NCBI RefSeq assembly: GCF_902500225.1
Contig: NZ_LR722648.1
Location: 79,676-143,675, forward strand
DNA from: Buttiauxella massiliensis
GTDB lineage: Bacteria > Pseudomonadota > Gammaproteobacteria > Enterobacterales > Enterobacteriaceae
Direction: 5' to 3'
DNA length: 64,000 nucleotides
The notes under the pieces were generated by a model. That model was given only the letters and a program-made list of their open reading frames with translations, was not told where the DNA came from and did not search any database. Position numbers and translations under genes: made by a program. This document shows, piece by piece, positions 47,917 to 56,808 of this stretch; the first letter of the stretch is position 1, and each line of letters opens with the position of its first letter.

Positions 47917-49146
47917 GTGGAAATAAATCTCTTTCAGGTTTTATCAACGATTGCATTAGCGATCGAAACCAGTGCGCCTGAATTGAATGGTCATCATAAA
48001 CGGACGGCGTTCATCGCGAATGAGTTGGCGGCTGAGCTCAAGCTAGTGCCTAAATACCGCGAAGATGTTTTTATTTCTGCATTGCTGCATGATATTGGTG
48101 GTCTGGTAAAAAAAGATTATTTAATCGCCATCGACGATCAAGAACCTTATAGTCACGCACATGCAACCTATGGTGCTTCCATTTTTAAGATGGTGCCGTT
48201 ATTGGCGGATAAAGCATCAATCATCCTCCATCACCATAGGAAATGGGGTTATGGGCAGGGTGAATACCAGGATGATGAGCGTATTCCCTTCGCCAGTCAT
48301 ATCATCTACCTGGCTGACCGCATCGATATTCAATATCTTAAATTAAGAAATAGTGGGCATGAGTCGCCAGCTGAACGCTGCGTTGAATTGATAAAAGATG
48401 AAGTAGAAACACGTTTTCATCCACTCGTATTAGAAGCGTTTCTTCGCCTGGCAAATAAAACTTATTTTTGGCTGGCATTAACCAGACCATTGCCATTACA
48501 TCTCTTGAGAATGTACTCACCCATAGCTGATAAAACAATCAGCCTCGATGAGTTAATGGATTTTGGGCTACTACTTAATACCATTATTGATATGCACTGT
48601 AACTTCACTTGCCGCCACTCATTACACGTAGGAATTGTCGCCAGATTTCTTGCTGAGAAATGCCACTATTCTGAAGTTGAGTGTAAGAAAATTGAATTGG
48701 CAGGCTATCTGCATGATATCGGGAAACTGGCTATTCCGATGAGTTTACTGCACAAAGAAGGCAAACTTGATGATGCAGATATCGCGATATTAAAAAGTCA
48801 TAGTTATCATACCTTTGAGCTACTTTCATCCATCGACGCTATCACTGATATCGCGCGCTGGGCAGCACTTCATCATGAGAAACCTAATGGCTATGGTTAT
48901 CCATTTAGTCTGGCTGGTGATGAGATTGGGCAAGAGTGTCGGATAATTTCGGTTGCCGATGTGTTTGTGGCACTGACTGAAAACCGCCCTTATCGCACTG
49001 CAATGCCTGCGAAGAGAGTGAGCGAAATCCTTCATCAGGAAGCCGAAAATAACTCGCTTGATAGCGAACTGGTTAATATTTTGCTGGAACACCGACAAGA
49101 GGTGATGACTCTTACTGATAATATGGATTTGGAACAATTGTATTGA
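47917..49146 (+). CDS. Protein with two HD domains, HD-GYP phosphodiesterase type
   Basis: 409 residues from GTG 47917, which has CAGGA seven bases upstream; ATG 47854 in frame lacks a ribosome site. The N-terminal HD domain has HHKRTAFIANEL and ALLHDIGGLVKK with a later LHHHRKWGYG. The C-terminal one has HSLHVGIVARFL, AGYLHDIGKLAIP and HHEKPNGYGYP, close to the HD-GYP motif HHExxxGxGYP. Such proteins degrade cyclic di-GMP or related dinucleotides. No receiver or sensing domain is seen. Base composition is AT-rich compared with neighbours. Confidence 0.8.
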   Translation: MEINLFQVLSTIALAIETSAPELNGHHKRTAFIANELAAELKLVPKYREDVFISALLHDIGGLVKKDYLIAIDDQEPYSHAHATYGASIFKMVPLLADKASIILHHHRKWGYGQGEYQDDERIPFASHIIYLADRIDIQYLKLRNSGHESPAERCVELIKDEVETRFHPLVLEAFLRLANKTYFWLALTRPLPLHLLRMYSPIADKTISLDELMDFGLLLNTIIDMHCNFTCRHSLHVGIVARFLAEKCHYSEVECKKIELAGYLHDIGKLAIPMSLLHKEGKLDDADIAILKSHSYHTFELLSSIDAITDIARWAALHHEKPNGYGYPFSLAGDEIGQECRIISVADVFVALTENRPYRTAMPAKRVSEILHQEAENNSLDSELVNILLEHRQEVMTLTDNMDLEQLY

Positions 49147-49258
49147 TAGAGTAAATAGCGCCCATACTGTTAATTACCAGATATCCAGCTATCTTAAATA
49201 TGGGCGCAAGTAATATTACTTCTGTAATTACAGCTTAACTCTAAATTGCATATATATC

Positions 49259-49700
49259 TTATCGATTCAATATTTCCTGCGGAATTGGTTCGCCATGATA
49301 CTTTTCGTATATAGCATTTAACTTTCCATTTTTAATATTGGTTTCAATCCACTCATTAAGTTTTTCTTTTAACTCAGGCTGGTTTTTTTGCAGCCCAATC
49401 GCCAAATCAAAAACGGTCAGCGTCATCTTTGGTTCAAAATTCAGTTTTGGATTCTGTTTTTTTATGTGATTAACGAGAGTCGCTGGAGTTGCAACGGCGT
49501 AAGCCTGCCCGCTGACGACTGCGGTAACTAAAGTTGCATCGTCATCGTAGCGCTGAACGGTTAGCATCTTTGCTTAGCATTGAGTCCTGCGCCGCGATGA
49601 CTGCACGTAATCCTGCATACGCTCTGGTGAAATCTATGACTTCTGCTCGCTGAGGCGTGACTGACAGCGTCGATATAACAATATCCTCTGTACCCTTAGT
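49259..49700 (-). pseudogene. Remnant of a periplasmic amino-acid-binding protein
   Basis: Two fragments in different frames make up the C-terminal half of a family 3 solute-binding protein. From 49700 the minus strand encodes TKGTEDIVISTLSVTPQRAE and then VIDFTRAYAGLRAVIA. From about 49567 a second frame continues RYDDDATLVTAVVSGQAYAV to a normal end PIPQEILNR. The frame shifts near 49560-49580, a stop lies just upstream of 49700 and the N-terminal half is missing. No partner permease is nearby. Confidence 0.8.
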
Positions 49701-49781
49701 TTAAAAAACACTTGTACCTGGACTGGTGGGTGGCGCGTTGATGATGAAGGGGTAAGCCTGGAGTGATAAACGACAGAAACG

Positions 49782-49813
49782 AAAAAGCCCCAGCTTATTT
49801 CTAAGCTGGGGCT
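49782..49813 (-). terminator. Terminator of tRNA-Ser(TGA)
   Basis: AGCCCCAGCTTA / TAAGCTGGGGCT forms a 12-bp stem with a four-base loop. On the minus strand it is followed by TTTTT, right after the tRNA. Confidence 0.88.
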
Positions 49814-49820
49814 AAAATGT

Positions 49821-49908
49821 TGGTGGAAGCGTAGAGATTCGAACTCTAGAACCCTTTCGGATCGCCGGTTTTCAAGACCGGTGCCTTCAACCACTCGGCC
49901 ACGCTTCC
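49821..49908 (-). tRNA. serT: tRNA-Ser (anticodon TGA)
   Basis: An 88-base class II tRNA with long variable arm. Anticodon TGA lies in GGTCTTGAAAACC. The T arm is TAGAGTTCGAATCTCTA and CCA is encoded. The acceptor GGAAGCG pairs with CGCTTCC. The discriminator base is A, whereas the E. coli serT I recall has G. It reads UCA and other UCN codons. It is a single-gene transcript with its own promoter and terminator and marks the junction between the accessory region and conserved yccA. Confidence 0.96.
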
Positions 49909-49918
49909 AACGAGGCGA

Positions 49919-49947
49919 ACTATAAACATCCCCATACTTCATGTAAA
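49919..49947 (-). promoter_or_regulatory. Sigma-70 promoter of serT
   Basis: On the minus strand TTTACA (49942-49947) and TATAGT (49919-49924) are separated by exactly 17 bases. The mature tRNA starts 11 bases downstream of the -10 box. Confidence 0.75.
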
Positions 49948-50070
49948 GCACGATTTTGTTCGTTCGCCTGATTAATCACCAATTCGGTATTGTTTGGGTA
50001 AAACTTCAACAATTTGATTGGTTTAATAGCAGATTTTACAGCAACTTTATCGTTGGTGCTGCCGCCAGCA

Positions 50071-51699
50071 TCAGTGTTTTTTGATGTACATATCCCTAGT
50101 AAAGTACTGACCGAGATTGTTTGGCGCGTATCCGCCAACAAAAGGTTTCACTAATTGGGCTAAAACATAATGGTAGACCGGAATGGCTGGTACATCTTTC
50201 GCCAGCAGGTCTTCGGCTTGTTGGTAGAACTTGCCGCGATCTGCAACATTATCTGCCTTAGCCGCATTATTCAGCGCCTCATCGTAAGCCGCATTACTAT
50301 ACTTTGAGTTATTCTCGCTATTACCGGTACGGAAGGTATTTAGGAAGGTGGAGGCATCGTCGTAATCAGCAACCCACGCATATCGCACGACGTCAAAAGT
50401 CCCGTTGTGCATGGTATCAAGCATAGTTTTCCATTCCTGATTTTGCAGCTTCGCTTCAACACCCAGATTTTTGCTCCACATCGAGCTGACCGCAATGGCT
50501 ATACGCTTATGGTTTTCAGAGGTGTTGTAGAGCAAATTAAAGCTCAATGGATGAGAAGCATTGAATCCCGCCTCTTCAAGCAGTTTTTTGGCTTCGGCAA
50601 CGCGTTTCTCATGGGTCCAGCTTGCGTACTCAGGGGATTTTATCTCCACACCGCCAATTTTCTTCTGGCTAACCACCCATGCTGGGATTTGCCCCTGTCC
50701 TAATACTCTTTCGGCAATAATGTCTTTATCGAGCGCCATGTTCAGTGCCCGACGTACACGCGGATCATTGAAAGGCGCTTTGGTAGTGTTGAACTCGTAA
50801 TAGTATGTCGCCAGTTTCGGCGTAACGTGAACCTGGTCAGGAATGGATTTTTTTAAAGAGCCGAACTGTGTTTGCGACAAAGTATAAACAATGTCTATCT
50901 CTCCCGCTTTATAGCGATTGATATCCGCAGTTTCAGATGCGATCGGCAAATAAGTCACTTTATTGATGACTGTGTGGCTGTCGTCCCAGTACTGCTTGTT
51001 ACGCAAGCCAATAACTTTCTCGTTCACCACCCATTGTGAAAGTGTATATGCACCGCTACTAACGAAATTACCCGGCTGCGTCCATTTATCACCAAATTTC
51101 TCAACTACCGTTTTATCAATTGCTACTAAAGACGGGTGCGCCAGCATGGCGAGGAAAGCAGCCGTCGGTTGTGTCAAAGTAATTTGTAGCGTGTTGGCAT
51201 CGAGCGCTTTAACACCGAGCGTATCAGGAGCTTGTTTTCCAAGTGCTATATCCGCAGCATTCGCGATATGCATACCACCGAGATAGCTGGCATATGGGGA
51301 GGCTGTTTTGGGGTCAGCCAGGCGTTGCCAGCTCCAGACTACATCTTCGGCAGTAATCGGCTCACCGTTGGACCATTTAAGGCCAGGGCGAAGATGGAAC
51401 GTCCAGACGGTGTTATCTTTCTCTTCCCATTTTTCAGCAAGCCTTGGTTCAATCGAACCATCGTTACGCACGACCACCAGCCCATCAAAGAAGTCACTAA
51501 TAAGATTGAACTCAACATCACTTTCGACTTTATGAGGATCAAGCGAGGCTGGCTCGCTGCCGTTGTTACGAACTAATTCCTGTTTTGCGGCCAACTCTGT
51601 TCCTGCTGGCACATTGGCAGCCCAGGCTCCAGAAATTGCACAAGCTACGCCAAGAGCGACAAACGATCTGATAATTGTGATGTGGTTATTTGCTTTCAT
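50071..51699 (-). CDS. OppA/MppA-family periplasmic peptide-binding protein
   Basis: 542 residues, matching E. coli OppA in length and along the sequence (ELVRNNGSEPASLDPHKVES; GNFVSSGAYTLSQWVVNEKV; NLLYNTSENHKRIAIAVSSM). The signal peptide ends SGAWAANVPAG. The start at 51699 has AAGG eight bases upstream; the open frame from 51786 adds a non-conserved stretch. No oppBCDF genes are adjacent, so it probably delivers peptides to an Opp permease encoded elsewhere, as MppA does. Whether it is MppA or an extra OppA copy cannot be decided here. Confidence 0.88.
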   Translation of the reverse strand: MKANNHITIIRSFVALGVACAISGAWAANVPAGTELAAKQELVRNNGSEPASLDPHKVESDVEFNLISDFFDGLVVVRNDGSIEPRLAEKWEEKDNTVWTFHLRPGLKWSNGEPITAEDVVWSWQRLADPKTASPYASYLGGMHIANAADIALGKQAPDTLGVKALDANTLQITLTQPTAAFLAMLAHPSLVAIDKTVVEKFGDKWTQPGNFVSSGAYTLSQWVVNEKVIGLRNKQYWDDSHTVINKVTYLPIASETADINRYKAGEIDIVYTLSQTQFGSLKKSIPDQVHVTPKLATYYYEFNTTKAPFNDPRVRRALNMALDKDIIAERVLGQGQIPAWVVSQKKIGGVEIKSPEYASWTHEKRVAEAKKLLEEAGFNASHPLSFNLLYNTSENHKRIAIAVSSMWSKNLGVEAKLQNQEWKTMLDTMHNGTFDVVRYAWVADYDDASTFLNTFRTGNSENNSKYSNAAYDEALNNAAKADNVADRGKFYQQAEDLLAKDVPAIPVYHYVLAQLVKPFVGGYAPNNLGQYFTRDMYIKKH

Positions 51700-51925
51700 T
51701 AAACACGCCTTATTTGAGTTATTAACGACGGTACGGTTAACACTCTTAGCATCGGAAATGATTAAAGCAATAATTTTCAGCCACATATAAGTGAGTTTTA
51801 TGACAGATATCGAATCTGTGAATTAAATCAGAGCAAGGTAAAGATGGGTAAAAGGGCTTCCTTGCAATAAAGGAGGCTATTATTCTCAGTCACCATATAC
51901 ACCTGTAATAAGAGAGAGTTTCTGA

Positions 51926-52585
51926 ATGGATCGCATAATTACTTCCTCGCGTGACCGTTCGTCACTGCTAAGTACCCACAAGGTACTGCGTAATACCTAT
52001 TTCTTGCTCAGCCTGACGCTGGCGTTCTCTGCGATTACCGCAACCGCAAGCACCGTGTTGATGCTGCCATCTCCAGGTCTGATTCTGACGCTGGTTGGTA
52101 TGTATGGTCTGATGTTTTTAACTTACCGCCTGGCTGATAAACCGACGGGTATCCTTGCTGCCTTCGCGTTCACCGGGTTCCTGGGGTATATCCTAGGCCC
52201 AATGCTTAACTCCTACATCTCTGCCGGTATGGGTGATGTGATTGGTATGGCATTAGGTGGCACGGCGCTGGTGTTCTTTAGCTGCTCCGCTTATGTGCTG
52301 ACCACCAAAAAAGACATGTCCTTCCTCGGCGGTATGCTGATGGCAGGCGTAGTCGTGGTGTTGGTGGGTATGGTTGCGAACATCTTCCTGCAACTGCCTG
52401 CTCTGCACCTGGCAATCAGCGCGGTATTTATTCTGATCTCTTCTGGCGCGATTTTGTTTGAGACCAGCAATATCATCCGCGGCGGTGAAACTAACTACAT
52501 CCGCGCAACGGTGAGCTTGTACGTTTCTCTGTACAACATCTTTATCAGCCTGTTGAGCATCCTGGGCTTCGCAAGCCGCGACTAA
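51926..52585 (+). CDS. yccA: YccA, Bax inhibitor-1-like modulator of FtsH
   Basis: 219 residues with seven hydrophobic segments, as in E. coli YccA of the BI-1 family. The N-terminus [20 protein letters not shown] is the cytoplasmic tail that is recognised by FtsH in E. coli. The protein is an inner-membrane substrate and modulator of the FtsH-HflKC protease. It ends just before a strong terminator. Confidence 0.95.
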   Translation: MDRIITSSRDRSSLLSTHKVLRNTYFLLSLTLAFSAITATASTVLMLPSPGLILTLVGMYGLMFLTYRLADKPTGILAAFAFTGFLGYILGPMLNSYISAGMGDVIGMALGGTALVFFSCSAYVLTTKKDMSFLGGMLMAGVVVVLVGMVANIFLQLPALHLAISAVFILISSGAILFETSNIIRGGETNYIRATVSLYVSLYNIFISLLSILGFASRD

Positions 52586-52605
52586 TCGCTGCTTGTTCCC
52601 CATCC

Positions 52606-52636
52606 AAAGCCTCGCTATCGCGGGGCTTTGTTTTTT
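52606..52636 (+). terminator. Terminator of yccA
   Basis: AAAGCCTCGC / GCGGGGCTTT with loop TATC, followed by GTTTTTTC. Confidence 0.88.
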
Positions 52637-52692
52637 CTGACACGCCAAAATTTGCTACACTGCCGCCAGTTTGTCTGGAGCAAAGAATAATT

Positions 52693-53022
52693 ATGTTGAT
52701 GTTTGAAGGCCGAGAAATAGAAACAGATGCCGATGGTTATCTGAAAAATAGCCAGGAGTGGAGTGAACCGCTTGCCGAAGCTATTGCCGCCAATGAAGGT
52801 ATTACCCTTGCAGTTGAACACTGGGAAGTAGTGAGATTCGTGCGCGAGTTTTACCTCGAATTTAATACCTCCCCGGCGATTCGCATGTTGGTTAAAGCGA
52901 TGGCTAACAAATTTGGCGAAGAGAAAGGCAATAGCCGCTATCTGTACCGTTTGTTTCCAAAAGGGCCGGCTAAGCAGGCAACCAAAATTGCAGGCCTGCC
53001 AAAGCCGGTGAAGTGCATTTAG
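52693..53022 (+). CDS. tusE: TusE sulfur-relay protein
   Basis: 109 residues of the DsrC/TusE family, the same length as in E. coli. The C-terminal arm ends in GLPKPVKCI with the penultimate cysteine that accepts persulfide from TusBCD and passes it to MnmA for 2-thiouridine in tRNA. The stop overlaps the convergent yccX stop by four bases. Confidence 0.95.
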   Translation: MLMFEGREIETDADGYLKNSQEWSEPLAEAIAANEGITLAVEHWEVVRFVREFYLEFNTSPAIRMLVKAMANKFGEEKGNSRYLYRLFPKGPAKQATKIAGLPKPVKCI

Positions 53023-53300
53023 TAGCGAATACTGAAATCGGTGCATTGGCGATCGGGTTGATGCGGCTCAGTCAGCACTTTATCGACCCGAGCGCTGCGT
53101 GGCCCTCCCGCTTTTAGCCACGCGATAAGTTTATCAACCTGCAGCTCTTCGCCGCAGGCTAAAACCTCAACGCTACCATCATCCATATTACGGGCATAAC
53201 CGGTTAACCCCAGTTTTAACCCTTCACGCTGGGTGCTGTAGCGGAACCCAACCCCCTGAACCAGGCCGTGGACCCAGGCAAGTGTGCATACTGTGGCCAT
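53019..53300 (-). CDS. yccX: Acylphosphatase YccX
   Basis: 93 residues. The acylphosphatase signature [15 protein letters not shown] with catalytic arginine, and the asparagine in [13 protein letters not shown], are present. It hydrolyses carboxyl-phosphate bonds in small molecules; the physiological role is unclear. The start at 53300 has AGGA upstream; the open frame to 53387 would overlap the rlmI promoter region. Confidence 0.95.
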   Translation of the reverse strand: MATVCTLAWVHGLVQGVGFRYSTQREGLKLGLTGYARNMDDGSVEVLACGEELQVDKLIAWLKAGGPRSARVDKVLTEPHQPDRQCTDFSIRY

Positions 53301-53390
53301 AACTTCCTCCGTTTCGGGTTCTTGCGTTGCATTTAGCCGGTCTAACCCGGAAAATGGCGCCAAATTCTTAGCAAGAAAGCATAGCAAATT

Positions 53391-54581
53391 ATGAGTGTAC
53401 GTTTAGTGTTAACCAAAGGGCGCGAAAAATCGTTATTGCGCCGTCATCCGTGGGTGTTTTCTGGTGCTGTTGCACGCATGGAAGGCAAAGCCAATCTCGG
53501 TGAAACAATTGATGTCGTGGACAGCAATGGCAAATGGCTGGCACGCGCCGCTTATTCACCATCTTCGCAAATCCGTGCGCGCGTCTGGACTTTCGATGCG
53601 AATGAAAGCATCGACATCGATTTCTTCACTCGTCGTTTGCAGCAGGCACAGGTGTGGCGTGAATGGCTCGCGGCTCGTGACGGGCTGGATAGTTATCGTC
53701 TGATTGCTGGCGAGTCTGATGGTTTGCCAGGCGTGACGATTGACCGCTTCGGCAACTTCCTTGTGCTGCAATTACTTTCCGCTGGCGCTGAATATCAACG
53801 CCCTGCGCTGGTTGCTGCTTTGCAAAATCTCTATCCAGAATGCGCTATTTACGATCGTTCCGATGTTGCGGTTCGTAAGAAAGAAGGAATGGAATTGACG
53901 CAAGGCCCGATCAGCGGTGAACTGCCACCTGATTTGTTGCCAATCGAAGAACACGGCATGAAGTTGCTGGTCGATATTAAAGGCGGCCATAAAACGGGTT
54001 ACTACCTTGACCAGCGCGACAGCCGCTTTGCAACTCGCCAGTATGTGAAAGATAAGCGCGTGCTGAACTGCTTCTCTTACACCGGCGGTTTTGCGGTTTC
54101 CGCATTAATGGGTGGCTGCAGCCAGGTTGTCAGTGTTGATACATCCCAGGATGCATTAGATGTTGCGAAGCAAAACGTTGAGCTGAACAAACTCGACCTG
54201 AGCAAAGCTGATTTCGTGCGTGATGATGTATTCAAACTGCTGCGCAAATACCGCGATCGGGGTGAGAAGTTCGACGTTATCATTATGGACCCACCAAAAT
54301 TCGTCGAGAATAAGAACCAACTGATGGGTGCCTGCCGTGGTTACAAAGATATCAATATGTTGGCAATTCAGCTGTTGAATCCGGGTGGCATTCTGATGAC
54401 GTTCTCATGTTCTGGTTTAATGACGACAGATTTATTCCAGAAAATCATCGCTGATGCCGCCGTAGATGCCGGGCGTGATGTACAATTTATAGAGCAGTTC
54501 CGCCAGGCCGCAGATCACCCTGTGATCGCCACCTACCCGGAAGGGCTGTATCTGAAAGGGTTTGCCTGTCGCATCATGTAA
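53391..54581 (+). CDS. rlmI: RlmI, 23S rRNA m5C1962 methyltransferase
   Basis: 396 residues, identical in length to E. coli RlmI. An N-terminal PUA domain ([20 protein letters not shown]) precedes a Rossmann methyltransferase domain with SAM motif [18 protein letters not shown] and the catalytic motif [10 protein letters not shown]. It methylates C1962 of 23S rRNA. It is divergent from yccX with a 90-base gap. Confidence 0.96.
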   Translation: MSVRLVLTKGREKSLLRRHPWVFSGAVARMEGKANLGETIDVVDSNGKWLARAAYSPSSQIRARVWTFDANESIDIDFFTRRLQQAQVWREWLAARDGLDSYRLIAGESDGLPGVTIDRFGNFLVLQLLSAGAEYQRPALVAALQNLYPECAIYDRSDVAVRKKEGMELTQGPISGELPPDLLPIEEHGMKLLVDIKGGHKTGYYLDQRDSRFATRQYVKDKRVLNCFSYTGGFAVSALMGGCSQVVSVDTSQDALDVAKQNVELNKLDLSKADFVRDDVFKLLRKYRDRGEKFDVIIMDPPKFVENKNQLMGACRGYKDINMLAIQLLNPGGILMTFSCSGLMTTDLFQKIIADAAVDAGRDVQFIEQFRQAADHPVIATYPEGLYLKGFACRIM

Positions 54582-54641
54582 CTTGAATTACAAAAACTTG
54601 CCCGCACATTAATGGCAGGTAATGTTTCTCAGGAGGTGACT

Positions 54642-54959
54642 ATGATTGCCAGCAAATTCGGCATAGGCCAGCAAGTACGACACTCTTTGTTGGGTTATCT
54701 GGGGGTAGTGGTCGATATCGACCCGGAATACTCTCTGGATGAACCTGCAGAAGATGAACTGGCCGACAACGATGCCCTCCGTAGTGCGCCCTGGTATCAT
54801 GTAGTGATGGAAGATGATGATGGCCAGGCTGTGCACACCTATCTTGCTGAAGCCCAGTTAAGTGGGGAGTCACAAGACGAGCATCCCGAACAACCGTCGA
54901 TGGATGAATTGGCGGCTTCGATACGGCAGCAACTTCAGGCACCTCGCTTACGTAATTAG
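54642..54959 (+). CDS. hspQ: HspQ heat-shock protein
   Basis: 105 residues ([20 protein letters not shown]...), the same length as E. coli HspQ of the YccV/hemimethylated-DNA-binding fold. The start at 54642 has AGGAGGTGA; the frame from 54612 is not supported. HspQ acts as a specificity factor for Lon protease and affects DnaA stability. Confidence 0.95.
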   Translation: MIASKFGIGQQVRHSLLGYLGVVVDIDPEYSLDEPAEDELADNDALRSAPWYHVVMEDDDGQAVHTYLAEAQLSGESQDEHPEQPSMDELAASIRQQLQAPRLRN

Positions 54960-54960
54960 C

Positions 54961-54986
54961 AAAAACCCCGCAATCGCGGGGTTTTT
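54961..54986. terminator. Bidirectional terminator between hspQ and yccU
   Basis: AAAAACCCCGC / GCGGGGTTTTT with loop AATC gives a T run on both strands, serving convergent hspQ and yccU. Confidence 0.9.
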
Positions 54987-54987
54987 A

Positions 54988-55404
54988 TTATTTAGCCAGA
55001 CCTAGTCTTGGTATTTCAATCGCCGGACATTTATCCATCACCACGTTTAAACCGGCATCTTGCGCAAGGACAGCAGCTTGCTCATTAATCACGCCTAACT
55101 GCATCCATAACGTTTTGGCGCCAATGGCTATCGCTTCGCGTGCCACTTCCCATGCTGCTTCCGAATTTCTGAACACGTCGACCATATCAACTTTCTTAGG
55201 TATTTCTGCAAGTGAGCCATAACCCTGCTGCCCTAACAGGGTTTTACCCGCCACTTTTGGGGACACCGGGATCACTTCATATCCTTGATCGAGCAAATAC
55301 GCCATCACCCGATAGCTTGGGCGATCTGGCTTATCACTGGCACCGACCAGCGCAATGGTTCGGGTATCTTTTAGAATAGTTTCGATATCAGCCTGTTTCA
55401 TCAC
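54988..55404 (-). CDS. yccU: YccU, CoA-binding domain protein
   Basis: 138 residues, E. coli YccU-like (137). It is a Rossmann-type CoA-binding domain: [20 protein letters not shown] near the N-terminus and [14 protein letters not shown] at the C-terminus. Precise function unknown. Two in-frame ATG codons start the gene; the first, at 55404, is six bases from GGAG. Confidence 0.93.
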   Translation of the reverse strand: MMKQADIETILKDTRTIALVGASDKPDRPSYRVMAYLLDQGYEVIPVSPKVAGKTLLGQQGYGSLAEIPKKVDMVDVFRNSEAAWEVAREAIAIGAKTLWMQLGVINEQAAVLAQDAGLNVVMDKCPAIEIPRLGLAK

Positions 55405-55588
55405 TCTCTCCGCTGGGACTCAGTAATCAAAAGTGTATGTCATCCGTTACTGACTCACCATCTTTCCCATACGCAGGTAGTAGAGCAATTATTGAGAATA
55501 TGTCTATATGTTAATGAACCGTCCATATGAAAAACTTTGAAACATTCAGTAAGGGATGGTCCTATTTACCCTCAGGCAGGAGAAATTG

Positions 55589-56254
55589 ATGAGAACCGTG
55601 TTCTTAATCGCACTATGTTGGATCCTTCTTTTGCCTGGTGAATCGAGGGCGACAACCCTGCGTCTGTCCACAGAGATTGACTTGCTGGTACTGGATGGGA
55701 AAAAAGTTTCCAGTTCTTTGCTAAGAGGTGCTGATAGCATTGAGTTGGACAACGGTCCGCATCAGCTAGTATTTCGTGTAGAAAAAAATATCAGAACCAA
55801 CACGCGAGAACAGCGCCTTTATATTTCCCCACCTTTAGTGGTGAGTTTCAATACCAAAGAAGTCAGCCAGGTAAATTTCAATATCCCACGGATTGAAAAT
55901 GATAAAGACAGCGATGAATTTGACCTGGCACCTCATCTTCAGTTGCTCGATGGTGATGCTGGAGTCATCCCATCGAAAGTGGATATTTTGCCGGTTAAAA
56001 ACGCATCACAGGGAATCGACTACGAGCGGGATACTCAGGTCTACAACAAATCGGGGAAAACGGCAGCGGTAAAAGGATTTGCCACGATGATGGCAGACGA
56101 CAGCGAACTACTCTCGAAAACATCTGAACTCGACGCTCCGCCTCGTCAATCCGATACGTTAATCGAGCAGCGCCTCAGATATTGGTTTCTACAAGCAGAT
56201 AAACCTACCCGAGACCGTTTCTTGCAATGGGTAAAAGATAATCCAACGCAATAA
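55589..56254 (+). CDS. yccT: YccT (CsgI) family periplasmic protein
   Basis: 221 residues with signal peptide ([20 protein letters not shown], cleaved near RAT). The mature part opens [20 protein letters not shown] as in E. coli YccT, a DUF2057 protein that inhibits curli assembly in Salmonella and E. coli. The start at 55589 has CAGGAG. It is transcribed alone between yccU and mgsA. Confidence 0.93.
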   Translation: MRTVFLIALCWILLLPGESRATTLRLSTEIDLLVLDGKKVSSSLLRGADSIELDNGPHQLVFRVEKNIRTNTREQRLYISPPLVVSFNTKEVSQVNFNIPRIENDKDSDEFDLAPHLQLLDGDAGVIPSKVDILPVKNASQGIDYERDTQVYNKSGKTAAVKGFATMMADDSELLSKTSELDAPPRQSDTLIEQRLRYWFLQADKPTRDRFLQWVKDNPTQ

Positions 56255-56349
56255 TTGACTTCCAAATCCCGCATTTTTGACACCCTTCTCTTGCAGCATC
56301 AGTGGCTTCCAGTAAGCTGTAGCCAATATAAATCAATCAGGATTAACCA

Positions 56350-56808
56350 ATGGAATTAACGACCCGCACCCTGGGGGAAAAAAAACATATTGCGCTGGTT
56401 GCGCATGACCACTGTAAAGATGCCTTATTGAAATGGGTTGAGCGCCATAAAGTTAATCTTTCACATCACGTATTGTACGCGACCGGCACCACCGGAAATC
56501 TCATCCAGCGTGGCAGCGGTCTTGATGTCAACGCTATGCTTAGCGGCCCGATGGGTGGCGATCAGCAAGTCGGTGCTTTGATTTCCGAAGGGAAAATTGA
56601 TGTGCTGATTTTCTTCTGGGACCCGCTTAATGCAGTTCCACACGATCCTGACGTTAAAGCATTGCTACGTCTGGCAACTGTGTGGAACATACCTGTTGCA
56701 ACTAACTTATCAACCGCCGATTTTATTATTCAGTCACCGGGTTTTAATCAGGCAGTTGAAATTTTAATCCCCGATTACGCACGTTATCTGGCAGAACGAC
56801 TGAAGTAA
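56350..56808 (+). CDS. mgsA: Methylglyoxal synthase
   Basis: 152 residues, as in E. coli. The active-site aspartate is in [18 protein letters not shown] and the phosphate-binding TGTTGN motif is present. It converts dihydroxyacetone phosphate to methylglyoxal, a bypass that relieves sugar-phosphate stress. Its stop abuts the convergent helD stop with no gap. Confidence 0.96.
   Translation: MELTTRTLGEKKHIALVAHDHCKDALLKWVERHKVNLSHHVLYATGTTGNLIQRGSGLDVNAMLSGPMGGDQQVGALISEGKIDVLIFFWDPLNAVPHDPDVKALLRLATVWNIPVATNLSTADFIIQSPGFNQAVEILIPDYARYLAERLK

Noticed and set aside
37913-49908. Integrative element or prophage at serT
   Set aside because: No integrase, transposase or phage gene is present, and I see no repeated copy of the serT 3' end at the far side of the block.
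49920-50141. 73-residue minus-strand frame between the OppA-like gene and serT
   Set aside because: It overlaps the end of the OppA-like gene in another frame and contains the serT promoter; no family is recognised.
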